Source: Cafeteria roenbergensis (Eukaryota; Sar; Bigyra; Bicosoecida; Cafeteriaceae). Taken from it: a DNA stretch of 64,000 nt. Positions 1 to 10,849 of this stretch are shown piece after piece (the stretch's first letter is position 1; every line of letters begins with the position of its first letter). The stretch lies in contig VLTN01000014.1 in the NCBI GenBank assembly GCA_008330645.1, positions 310,001-374,000 on the forward strand. The letters run 5' to 3'. Position numbers and translations under genes: made by a program. The notes under the pieces are model-generated. The model made no database searches. It had not been told where the DNA came from and worked only from the letters and a program-made list of their open reading frames with translations.

Positions 1-1079
1 GCTCGCCCACCAGCGCCCTGACTGCCCACCGCGGCGTCCTCCTGTTCCGCACCGTCCTGTGAGCCGCCCTGCCGCTGCTGCTCGCGGAGCTTGGCTGCCA
101 GCTCGGCCAGCCCGAGCCCCTCTGCCGCGGCAATACCTTGGGAGAGAAGCCGCCTGGGAAGGGTCACCCTGTCGGTGTACAGGAACTCTGCGACGGCCCC
201 CAGCGCCTCCGCTCCGACATCGCCCGCTCCGGGGGAGGGCAACACCACGCGAAGGGGTTGTTGGCCTCTCGACGCGAAGGCCGCGGCAGCCAGCCGACGA
301 ATCACCGGCGACCCGGCTGCAGCCACAACGGCGTGAACAGGAACTTCACCAGCATCGGGCCGCGGGGCGCTGCCGGGTGCCTCGCTGGCGCGCCCTGCCC
401 CGCCAGCGGCTGGCAGGCCGGCGCACACAAGCACGCAGTCGGGGCCCAGCCCGTCCTCTGCGGGCCCGTCAATATCGTCGCCGCCCGAGATCCCTGGGGC
501 TTCGTCCGGGGCACTCTTTGCCACGGCCGCGGGGTCCTTGGCACGAACGGCGGCCTGCCACAGCCTGGCAAGGTCCGCATAGAGCGGACCGCGCTGGCGC
601 ACCACTGCGGCGGCGTGCCGGAGAACCCGAGCAATGTCATCAGTCAACGCGCCGTACACAGCCCGCTCCCCGTCGAACGTGCCCGGGTCGCACCTTGCTC
701 CCAGCGAGAGCAGCTTGACCACAGCAGCCTTGTGACCGCAATATGCGGCCAAGTACAGCGGAGTTGCGTTGAAAAAATCCTGCGTATTGGGATCCACGCC
801 TGCTAGCCGGACCAACTCGTCGATTGCCTCCACATCCCCGAGACGCGCGGCTCGATGCAGGTCCCTGCCAGCGTGGATGACGGGAGCGAGGTCCATGGTG
901 TCGTCGACAAGCGTGGACATGTCGGCCTCCCGCTTGTACGTGTCCCACCACGCCTCCACGGAACTATCAGACGCGGCCCCATCACTCTCAGGGTCTGAGG
1001 GCTGGAGGCTGGCTTGGCCAGACTCTGGCTTGTCTCGGCGACTGCCACCGCGTTGGGGGACGTCACTGTGCGAGGCCAT
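1..1079 (-). CDS. ABTB1-like: Ankyrin repeat and BTB/POZ protein, ABTB1-like (3' end beyond window)
   Basis: The open frame runs from an ATG at 1079 down to base 1 without a stop, so the C-terminus lies outside the window. Residues about 72-158 form ankyrin-type helices: DLHRAARLGDVEAIDELV, then TPLYLAAYCGHKAAVVKLL, then GARCDPGTFDGERAVYGAL. The last phrase closely follows the ankyrin region I know from ABTB1/BPOZ (GARC..NTFDGERCLYGALSD). A BTB/POZ-like segment follows at about 205-300 (PDCVLVCAG, VHAVVAAAGSPVIRRL, AEFLYTDRVTLP). ABTB1 relatives are thought to be adaptors for cullin-3 ubiquitin ligases and to bind elongation factor 1A; that role is family knowledge and is not shown here. The first 65 residues are acidic and disordered. 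I see no intron in the visible part. Confidence 0.8.
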   Translation of the reverse strand, partial: MASHSDVPQRGGSRRDKPESGQASLQPSDPESDGAASDSSVEAWWDTYKREADMSTLVDDTMDLAPVIHAGRDLHRAARLGDVEAIDELVRLAGVDPNTQDFFNATPLYLAAYCGHKAAVVKLLSLGARCDPGTFDGERAVYGALTDDIARVLRHAAAVVRQRGPLYADLARLWQAAVRAKDPAAVAKSAPDEAPGISGGDDIDGPAEDGLGPDCVLVCAGLPAAGGAGRASEAPGSAPRPDAGEVPVHAVVAAAGSPVIRRLAAAAFASRGQQPLRVVLPSPGAGDVGAEALGAVAEFLYTDRVTLPRRLLSQGIAAAEGLGLAELAAKLREQQRQGGSQDGAEQEDAAVGSQGAGGR

Positions 1080-1325
1080 TTGCTGCGCCCGGGCTCCTGA
1101 GCCTGCTGTGGGGTAGGCCCACCCTCGTGCGCGGCTACTTTGCCCGGGGTTGGGAGCCCGACCGTGCACGGGCGGCCTCCCTGTGCGAGTCTTGTGTGCG
1201 CGCTCTCGGAGCAAACTCGGCCATGCGCCGCTCTTATTCGACGCGTGCAAATATTCTGCAGGCAGCGCTTTTGCTCCCTCCAAAGTTCCATCAGCGAACT
1301 TTGTCTGCAGAGGCCCACATCATCG

Positions 1326-4300
1326 TCAAGCCTGGTTGTGGCGGTCTTGCGCAAACCAGCCAGCCACAACTGCAGGGCTCTGAAGGCGGCCAGATCGCAC
1401 CGCCTCCAGCACGCGCTTCAGCTGCCGAGGTCCGTACGGCTTGCGCAGCACGGCCGCGAACCCTGCCTCGGGCAGCCGCTCCAGTGTCTCTGCCGTCGTG
1501 GTGCCGGTCGCCGCCACCATCGCACACGGCAGTCCCAGTTCGGCCATGCGGTGGCACAGTCGCTCCCCGTCTAGGCCCGGCATCAGCACGTCGGACAGCA
1601 CCAGGTCAAGCCGCATCTCCTCATGGCCGCCGTCTGCGCTTCCGTGCTCCCCTGCGGCGGGCTGCGACAAGACGCCGTGGCGCTCCAGCCAGCTCTCCAC
1701 CTTGTCGCCGTCGCTCAGCGTCTGCACCTCCGCGCCCAGTCTGCGCAGCATGCGAACCGTCGTGAGCCGGATGGAGGCGTCGTCGTCGACGAAGAGTACT
1801 CTGAGGCCAGCACCTGGCAGGGCCGGTATAGCTTCAACAGCTGCAGGCGGGGCAGCCAGCGCGCCCCCGGCTGCAGCCAGCACCCCACGAATAGGAGCAG
1901 CGACGAGCACGCCGCTCTCGGCTGCTGGAGACGCAGGCTGGTCGCCACTCCCCGCTGTGGGGGCGATGCCCTTGGCACTACTCTCGGCACTAGTAGCACC
2001 GATCGCAGTAGCGATTGCGTTTGCAGTGGCTGGCCGACCAGTCGCTGTCTCCTCGGACGCTGCAGCGCGCCCAGCGTTGCGACTTGCTCTCCGTGCTGCT
2101 CGCGCAGCACGGGATCGAGTCGACAGCCGCCTGCCCGGTGTGGCTCCTCCAGGGCTGCGAGAAGTCGCACTGGGAGAGCCAGACGACGACCCAAGTGAGT
2201 GGCCTGCCCCGACGACAGGCGGGAGAGGCAAGGCAGCCGCCGGGTCGTCGGGAGCTGCCGCATCGCTGCTGCGCTTGTCTGGGCCGTCATGGCTGGAACC
2301 CGAGTCGCTCTCCCGGCTCGGAACTTCGGCCAAAGCGGCAGGCGCAACCACCGCCGCCCACTGGGCGCGCGAAAAGTGAACCCCACGTCCGCTTGAGAAC
2401 GGGCTGGCCAGCGACGGGGGTGCCGGCGGAGGCGCCATCGCCTGCCCGAGAGCGCTGTTCGAGGCATGCTGGCGAGGTCGGGAAGCTTGTCGGCCTGGGC
2501 TCCTCTCCCCAGGGGGTGGGCGTCCCCGGTGCGGAGGTGGGAGTCTCGCCGCAGAATCGAACTGGGGCCGGATGCCGTCATCGCTTGACAGCCGATCGCG
2601 ACTGCTGGCAGCAGACGGCGCGCGCGGCGGTTTTCCAGAACTGGCGTTGCTCTGCGTCCGGCTTGCCGTTCCCACAGACATGCGACCGTGCACATGACTG
2701 CCGGAGCTGTAGCTTGCGCCTCCAAGGTTCGCTCCCGTGGGACCAGCCGGTTGCTTGGTGCTGTGAAACGATGCAGCCGACATCAGGGACGGGCGAAGTC
2801 CAACGTGACTGCTGCCGAGGCTGGCACGAACGCCGTCCGTCGAGTTCCCGGTATAGTCGTGCTGAGCGGCCATCGGCGCGTGCACGGATGAGACCTCCGA
2901 TGGGCCAACCGAGCCGTCAGTTCCGATGCACACTGGGTGGTACCTCCAGCTCGGGTGGGCAACGACATCCAAAGGCAGCCAAAGCTCGAAGATGGCCAAC
3001 CCGCTGGAGCCATTGCACACCGCGCTGGCGCCGGCACCTTGGAGCGCTGACGCAAGCGGGGACAGTACCTGAGAGGCTTTGCGCCCGTCCGCTTGGATCT
3101 GCCTGACCACTCCACCCATCCGCGCAGCTACCTTCTGGGCGCGGTCAAGGCCCAGCCCGGAGGTGCGATGCATTGCTGTTGCTGTCAGCGCAGCTGCTCC
3201 TGCGTCAAACTTTGCGCCAATCAGGGCCGGATCCCTTGCGGACGACTGCCCCGAAGTTCCAGCCCCGGTTGATGTGGAGCTGCGTCTGCCATTGGCACCA
3301 TCGCTAGTTGACCCATGTGACAGTCGCCTTGGATCGGCGTCCGCACACGAGTGCTGTTTCGGTGCCGCGGCATCTCGTGGGCAGGCGGAAGAGGCCACTG
3401 CGCGAATGTCTTCATCTCCAGGGCTCTGTGGAGTCGCAAGTGAGTCCAGCCGAGCTCCGGTATCGAAGATTCGGATGACCAGGCAAGGAGTTGAAGAGCT
3501 GCCCTGCACACCCCGGCTTGCTTGCGGAGACGGCACGACAGTGCTGGGACGCGCAGCGCCCCACCTGCTCGCTGGCCGCGAAGGCCGCCCTCTGGCAATC
3601 GAAGGCGATCGCATTGATCTTCCGGGATTGGACGTCGGCGAGATGAGTGAGTCATCCTCCCCCTCGTTTCCCAGCAGCATGTCTTGCAGGGTAGGCAGAT
3701 TCGCCCGGCCGACCACAGCGACTGGTGCATCGACTGTTCCGCACGAAGTGTCGATTTGGGGCGGAATCCCGGGCAAGGAAGACGATGGCGTTGCGATCAC
3801 GGGACGACGCTGGGCAGGATGCGGCCGGGCCGGAATCGTAGCTGCCGATTGCGAGACGATGGCGAGCCCTGCTTGCTCCCCCAAGAGCGACGGCGAGTAC
3901 CCCGGCTCAAGCTTGCACAGCGGCAGGGTCTCCACGGAACGCCGAGCGAGGCTGCACTCAGTTGGTGGCTTCGGCCCAGCTGCCCCAGGGACATGTCCGG
4001 CGCTGGCCCGTACATTGGACCCAACTGACTCATCGAAGACACCTTGTTCAGTGTTTCGACGCCCGCTGGCAGCAGGAACGCCTTGGTCCCACTGTGGTGG
4101 GCTGCAGCTTGCATCAGGGACAGGAAACACGTCTGCGCTGGCCTCCCCCTCCGTCACCGTCACGGCGATGAAGCCACGCGTCGTGAACGCCGCCGCGCTG
4201 TCCAGCGCCCACCCGACGCACAGCGAGAGCTTCGACGGGTCCAGAACCACGTCGCTCTCCTCCAGTCCGCGCGGCGCGTCCGTCGCGCCCCAGCGCTTGG

Positions 4301-5613
4301 CCAGGGACTCCAGCCCGAACGGACGCTGCACCATGGTCACCACACGCACCCCCGGGTGCGGCGCCACCGCCTCGGCCGCCTCCTCCAGCAGCGCCGCAAG
4401 CGAAACCGCCCGGGGACGCAGCCGCATCCTGCCGGCCTCGAGCAGAGACAGGTCGAGGACCGTGTCCACGAGCTGAGCGAGGGCCTCGGCGGCCGCCTCT
4501 GCTTGGCGCACGTCCTTGCCGATGCCTTTGACGACGCGGCGCACGGCAGCGGGCTGTCCGGGTGTGGCCGCCGCAGCTCTGGCGGCGGCGGGCGCAGCGA
4601 CTTGCGCAGCTGCGGCTGCAGCACCGCCGGCCGACCCGAGAGTCGGGCAGTGCCGGCTCTCGGCCTCCAAGCTCGCGCTGAGCTCCTCAGCGTCTTGCCG
4701 CGCAAACCCGAGCGAGGCCTGCACGATCTGCAGCGGACCCCGCGCCTCGTGAGACAAGTGTGCGACCACGGCGTTCTGGGCGGCCGTCACCGCTTCGAGC
4801 GCCTTGTGCTGGGTCTGCAGCTCGCTGAAGAGGTGGATGCGCTCGGACACCTGCTTCCAAAGGCTGTTGGCGAGGGGCCGCAGGCGGAGGGCCGTCCACG
4901 CCGACACCGCCGCGGCCAGCACCTTGATGCTCATCGTGAACAACGGGATGGAAGTTGCATTCCCGGGGTCGTGGTGGTTGCCCTGTCCCGCCACGGACGA
5001 GAGGCCCATGGCGAAGTGGGAAATGCCGCATAGCATGATGAAGGCCTGCGCAAGGGGAGACAACACGCTCGGGAAAGCGAGGCCGGCTGACACTGTGGCA
5101 TTCCCTCTGTCGCTGGAGCTGTCGCAGTCGGACTTGACACCTTGCTGGCAACGAGGCTGCTGTCACCCTCGGCGCAGCCAAGCGCGAGCCAAGGGCTTCT
5201 TTGCACCGCCACAACATACCTGAAACCAGTGCATGAGAGTAAGCTGCGGGCGCAAGCGGGGGTGCAACCGAAGCAGCGGTGAAGGGCGGGTCTAGCTTCT
5301 GACGCCAAGCCCGAAGGGCGACCCTCCCTGCGGGCGCAGCCACGCTCATCGCCGCTGTCTCACCAGCGCCTTCGGGAGCCCAGTCCGGAACCGCCACTCG
5401 AAGCTGGCCAGCTGGACCGAGATGGCGAGGTATGCCACGGCCAGGGCCATGTCAGAAGTCTGCGACGCGCAGTGTCAGGTGAACAGATGACAATCGCGGC
5501 GGCCCTTCGGCTCTCGGCAGTCCGCCAAAGTTGCGCCGAGCCCGCTTGCGTGTCACTTGCCTCACAATTTCCACGCCTTGAGCAAAGGAGACACCCGCCG
5601 GCCTCGAGGCCAT
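1326..5613 (-). CDS. Ethylene-receptor-like hybrid histidine kinase, copy 1
   Basis: Spliced from four phase-0 exons: 5566-5613, 5364-5459, 5220-5243 and 1326-5045 (1,295 aa). Residues 17-115 form three membrane helices like those of plant ETR1. D19, A25, Y26, I59, C62, H66, K97 and A108 match ETR1 D25, A31, Y32, I62, C65, H69, K91 and A102, the residues for copper and ethylene binding. HisKA follows, with phospho-acceptor H155 in SHEARGPLQ. The ATPase domain has a degraded N-box (WALDSAAAFT, no Asn), then a disordered insertion of several hundred residues, and recognisable G1 (IRIFDTGARL) and G2 (RTSGLGLDRAQKVAARMGG) boxes. The C-terminal receiver has FVDDD, acceptor D1208 in LSDVLMPG and K1258 in RKPYGP. 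There is no GAF domain. The start at 5613 gives phase agreement with the next exon but is the least certain part. Probably a membrane two-component sensor. Confidence 0.85.
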
Positions 5614-5747
5614 TGCGCGCCGGGCGGGGAACAGAGTGTGAGCGGCTCCATCAGAGCGTTTCGCCTAGCGTGCTGATGGAAATGGGCTGAGGAATTAACG
5701 CAAATAACACCTTTCGACTCGCCCACAGACTCGTCAACAAAACTTGC

Positions 5748-7726
5748 CTATTGCGGTTGCATGTTGGCAGCCACAACTGCAGGGCTCTGAAGGCGGCCAG
5801 ATCGCACCGCCTCCAGCACGCGCTTCAGCTGCCGAGGTCCGTACGGCTTGCGCAGCACGGCCGCGAACCCTGCCTCGGGCAGCCGCTCCAGTGTCTCTGC
5901 CGTCGTGGTGCCGGTCGCCGCCACCATCGCACACGGCAGTCCCAGTTCGGCCATGCGGTGGCACAGTCGCTCCCCGTCTAGGCCCGGCATCAGCACGTCG
6001 GACAGCACTAGGTCGAGCTGCACTGGGGCGCGGGTCTCACTGGCACTGTCGAGCGCAAGGCTGGGCAAGACGCCGTGGCGCTCCAGCCAGCTCTCCACCT
6101 TGTCGCCGTCACTCAGCGTCTGCACCTCCGCGCCCAGTCTGCGCAGCATGCGAACCGTCGTGAGCCGGATGGAGGCGTCGTCGTCGACGAAGAGTACTCT
6201 GAGCCCGGCACCTGGCAGGGCCGGTGCGCTTTCGGCATCGACAGCTTGGGCATCCCGGGTCGTTGGCTCGCCCAGGCCGCCGGTGCGCCGGGCAGCTCTG
6301 TCAGCCCGGCGCGAGGCACGGTCTGCGCGCGAGCGGCTGGAGCTCCTGATTTCGCCTGCGTCGCCGGCAGCAGTCGCGTCAGGACCAGAAGCCACCGAGG
6401 CCCCCGGCGATGCCATTGGTGGCCGGCCGCGACTTGGTGTGCGCGATCCCCGAACACCGGCATTGGAACCAACCGTCATCGTCGCCGCAGTCACGCTCCC
6501 TGCCCGAACCCTCGTTCGGGGCTGTGAGCTTGGCGAGGACGAGTGAGCGGCCGCTCTGGCGGGGTCCGCGATGCCCCGCTGGTCCGGCGTGGCCGCTGCG
6601 CCTGACACCGAGCGTCCTTCGTCCCGCGCCCCAGCGGCGGCGCTCGACGTCGCCTCCGCTTCTGTTGGCATACTGCTCGAAGCGGCCGTGCCTCTGGACC
6701 ACGCGACCTTGCCAGGCGACCCGGGCGCCGCGGCGGAACCCATGCCCATTGGCGGGGGCACGCCCACGAGCGTGTCAATGCGAGGGCCGGGCGGGAGGCC
6801 GTTGCCCGCGGACTCGACGCCACCTGCGGCACTGCGACCTAAGGTGTCGTCGCTCTTGAAGCGCTCGTGCGACCTGTCCGAGCCGCGGACATCGATGGAG
6901 CCGGAATCCTCCTCGATGTCTGCAAGCCGGCCGGAGCTGGCGTGCGACGCTGCACGCCGTGCCAGTTCGGCGTCCATGGTATCGTCGTCGGCCGTGACCT
7001 CGGCCAGGGCGGACCCAGGGATGGGCTTCGTCTGCCGGAAGCTCTGCGAGCCGGCAGGGTCTCGGTGGGGAAGTGGCCTGTGGCGCGCTGGCCCGACAGA
7101 GCCGCCCGCTTCGGCCTCCTGGCCTTGCGTGTGGGGGCCGGCAGCGGCCGGCGGAGGGCAAGCTGCGTCCAGCCGGTCGCCAGCAGACGCGATGGGAGGC
7201 GCCACGTCCTTGTCCATTGCAACTTGAGTCAGCTGCATGCGGCTGGCCTGCTCTGGCCACGACGTTGCGAAGCCGCCAGAAGCAGAGTGCGAGATGCGCT
7301 CGAGCTCGTTCGACCACGACGGGTTGGCAATGACGTCAATGGGAATCCAAATCTCAAAGACGGCCACCCCTCCAGAGCCATCGGGGCCTGCCTTCGTCCT
7401 GGCCCTGCGCAGTTCGGCCCTGAGCGGGGCCAGCGTAGCCGCCGCCTCCGGTCCGTCCGCCTGGATCTGCCTCACCACGCCGCCCATGAGTGCAGCCACC
7501 TTGTGCGCCCTGTCAAGCCCGAGGCCGGAGGTGCGATGCATTGCCGTGGCTGTCAGCGGGAACCGCTGCCCCCCGCAGTCTGCCAGGCCCTCTGCAACGT
7601 CGATGGAGCCAAGGCGCGGGGTGAAACCCGTTCCAGCTCGGCTCCCCCGGCCCTCGCCCCCCCACGGGCTGAGCGCTCGCCGGCTCCGGGCCCTGCTTGA
7701 GCTGCGTCCCCTGCTCCGAGTCGGGC

Positions 7727-7757
<31 letters not shown>

Positions 7758-10533
7758 ATCGATGCCATCGTCGTCGGCCCGGCTGACGGAGAGCTGCGGG
7801 CTGAGCGCCCCCGATTTGCCGTCCGAAGTTGTTCGCGTGCGCGGGCCGGGGCTCTTGCTCGATGGCGCAGTGGAGTCCAGACGAGAGCCAGAGTCCACCA
7901 CGCGAATGATCAAGCAGCGCCTGCCTCGGGTGGCCGGAGTAGCGCCCTGGCTGGGGGCACTCGCGGGCGCCACAGCGCCCGAGCGACGAGACCAAGGCCA
8001 AAGGCGGGTGCCCCCTCCGCCATGTTCGCGACTCGCCGACTCAGTCCGCTGCATGATCCGGCTCTGCCTGCGGGACCGGGCCACGGAAGCCGCCTCTCCC
8101 CCCGTGTTCCCAGACGCTGCCGCGAGGTGGCGGGGCGACGGCCCGTCGAGGAGGCCTTCCGTCTCGTCGCCCGCGCCCAGAAGCACGTCCTCAAGCGTGG
8201 GGGGCTCTTCGCCCCGACCACGAGAGGCCGCGGCGAGGCCGATCCCCCGGTCTCTCGGGCGGCCGCCCATGGTCGGAGACCGCCTGCCCAGCGGGTCAGC
8301 TGTGGAGTCAGTCACGACGCGCGGCGCGGGCACGCGCGCCCCTGCTGGGAGCGAACGCACCACCGGCATTGCCGTGGCCAGCTGCGCCGTCTGGTCCCCC
8401 GGGTGGAACTGGACGATGGCGGAGCCCTTATCCATCTCCGCGCTGCCCCTGCCCCCGGCAGCCATCGCTTTTCTACCCTTCCACACGCCTCCGGGGCTCA
8501 CGCGCACCGCAGCGCGCGGCTGCCCCACCGGACTTGGAGTTGCTCGCTGCACGGCGGAGGCTTGTCCTCCGCCACGAAGGCGGGCGCCGCGGCCGAAGCT
8601 GGGGGCGGCGGTGATGTCTGCGAGGGAGCGCTCCGCCAAGGCGTGGCTCGGGGAGTTGCTTGGGTGGGACGACCTGCGACTCGCCCCGCGCCGGTTCAGG
8701 CTGGCGTCGATGTTGGCAGAGCGCGGCGGAAGGGCCGCTTCCTGGCCAAGGTGCCCACCGCTGGACAGCGTGGAAGCGCCGGGGGAGTCGAGCAGCTTCA
8801 TCGAGTCCCTGGCTGCACGGGCGAAGGCCTCGCAAGCTTCAGCCTTGGTCATGGACGGCCGTGCCGCCCAGTCGCGCAGCGAGGGAGGCCGGCAGCTCTG
8901 CGTAGGCACGGGGAACACCTCGTCGGGGTCCGCCTCCCCCTCCGTCACCGTCACGGCGATGAAGCCACGCGTCGTGAACGCCGCCGCGCTGTCCAGCGCC
9001 CACCCGACGCACAGCGAGAGCTTCGACGGGTCCAGAACCACGTCGCTCTCCTGCAGGGTCAGGGGCGCGTCCGTCGCGCCCCAGCGCTTGGCCAGGGACT
9101 CCAGCCCGAACGGACGCTGCACCATGGTCACCACGCGCACCCCCGGGTGCGGCGCCACCGCCTCGGCCGCCTCCTCCAGCAGCGCCGCAAGCGAAACCGC
9201 CCGGGGACGCAGCCGCATCCTGCCGGCCTCGAGCAGCGACAGGTCGAGGACCGTGTCCACGAGCTGAGCGAGGGCCTCGGCGGCCGCCTCTGCTTGGCGC
9301 ACGTCCTTGCCGATGCCTTTGACGACGCGGCGCACGGCGGCGGGCTGTCCGGGTGAGGCCGCCGCAGCTCTGGCGGCGGCGGCCGCAGCAACTGCCCCGG
9401 TGGACGCAGGGCGTCCTGCCGCCGTCGCGGCTGCGCCCATCGACACGGCTGAGGACGAAGAAGACGACGACGACGGCACGCCCCCCTGACCGCCCGCCCC
9501 TCCTGCCCTTGCAACTACCGCTTTGGGCCATTTCGCGGACTTGAGGCTCGCGCTGAGCTCCTCAGCGTCTTGCCGCGCAAACCCGAGCGAGGCCTGCACG
9601 ATCTGCAGCGGACCCCGCGCCTCGTGAGACAAGTGTGCGACCACGGCGTTCTGGGCGGCCGTCACCGCTTCGAGCGCCTTGTGCTGGGTCTGCAGCTCGC
9701 TGAAGAGGTGGATGCGCTCGGACACCTGCTTCCAAAGGCTGTTGGCGAGGGGCCGCAGGCGGAGGGCCGCCCACGCCGACACGGCCGCGGCCAGCACCTT
9801 GATGAACACGGTGAAGGTCGGGATGGGGGGGACCGGGTTCGAGGGGTCGGGCGGCGAGACATAGCCAGCGTAAGTCGTCAGCCCCATCGCGAGGTGGGAG
9901 ATGCCGCATAGCATGATGAAGGCCTGCGACGGCGCGCGAGCCAGAGAGGGGGGAAGGAGCGCGTAGCGCCCGCTGGAAGGGCCGCGGCCCCGCCCCGGCG
10001 CGGGCGCGCAGACTGCCCGAGGCGGCTGGGCAAACGTTGCCAGGGTTGTCCCCCGGACGTGGGCGCGTGGCACGCCAAGTTCTTCCCCAGTACCGGCCTT
10101 CTGGGGGGGGCACGAACGCGCGGCTCACCTGGAAAAGGTGCAAAAGCTTGGTCTGCGATGACTTGGCGCGGGAGCGGCTCGGGGGAGGGGCTGGGTGGGG
10201 CGGGGGGGCGGGGCGGGAGAACACTCGTTGAGCAGCAGCCACGACTCGCTTGTCTCCGCGAGACACGCATACGCACCAGGGAGGCCGGCAGCCCGCTCCG
10301 GAACCGGCATTCGAACACCAGGAGCTGCAGCGAGATCGCCAAGTAGGCCAGAAAGAGGACGCCGTCACCGAGCTGCGGGGTCAGGGCAGCGCGGCGCCCG
10401 GGGCGTCAGCGCGAGGTGGGCTTGCAGCGCGAGGGTACGCTCGGGCACGAGGGCGCGTGTCATTGGACCTGCCGCAGCTCGCGCCGGGCCTCACCATCCC
10501 GACCAGCATGCCTGGCGAGGTGGGGACCTGCAT
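5748..10533 (-). CDS. Ethylene-receptor-like hybrid histidine kinase, copy 2
   Basis: A tandem paralogue of the kinase downstream, with exons 10495-10533, 10277-10372, 10129-10152 and 5748-9923 (1,444 aa). Exons 2 and 3 are exactly the same length as in copy 1 (96 and 24 nt). The ETR1-type sensor residues are again complete: D16, A22, Y23, I56, C59, H63, K95 and A106. HisKA H153 lies in SHEARGPLQ. The N-box is degraded in the same way (WALDSAAAFT), and the disordered insertion is longer and includes an aspartate run coded near 7731-7762. G2 reads RTSGLGLDRAHKVAALMGG. The receiver keeps FVDDD, D1362 and K1412. The start at 10533 is a choice: the frame stays open upstream, but no better ATG was seen before a plausible promoter gap. 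Only 134 bp separate this stop from the first exon of copy 1. Confidence 0.85.
7731..7762. repeat. CGT trinucleotide run (aspartate tract)
   Basis: A run of about ten tcg/cgt triplets, read on the minus strand as consecutive Asp codons inside the disordered insertion of kinase copy 2. Copy 1 has no counterpart. It is a likely length-variable microsatellite. Confidence 0.85.
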
Positions 10534-10849
10534 CACGGCCTCGGCCCCAGGCTCGGCGATGGCGGCACGCGGTCCTGGCAGCCTCTTCGGTTGGAGCTGG
10601 AGCTGTGTGGTTCGCTGCGGGAGAGTCCCCTGGCCAACAACGAGCAACGCGCTTTCGCAAACTGGACAGACGTTGAACTGCCCGCGGCGGCAGGAACGCG
10701 CGCGAGCTGGCCGGCATCGGGCTCGGGCTGCCCGGCGAATGGCCAGGGCTTTGCAGGCAGCTCTGGCCCTTGCCGCCCCGCGTGCACCGAAGCGCTGCGC
10801 TTGGTTTGGGGGCGCAGCGGGCAGCACACAAAACGGCCATCGCTTGCGT
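10534..10849. other. Intergenic, CLN3 stop to kinase copy 2 start
   Basis: This holds the presumed 3' end of the CLN3 transcript and the promoter of kinase copy 2, both on the minus strand. The kinase frame stays open through part of it without a convincing initiator. I see no TATA box, repeat or RNA gene. Confidence 0.5.

Noticed and set aside
7237-9267. 676-codon plus-strand frame opposite kinase copy 2
   Set aside because: Antisense of conserved HisKA/ATPase coding sequence; the same shadow recurs opposite copy 1 at 3079-4476.
1-10533. Bacterial-style two-component operon
   Set aside because: The two kinases are separate spliced eukaryotic genes with their own first exons; no cognate response-regulator or ACC-pathway gene lies nearby.
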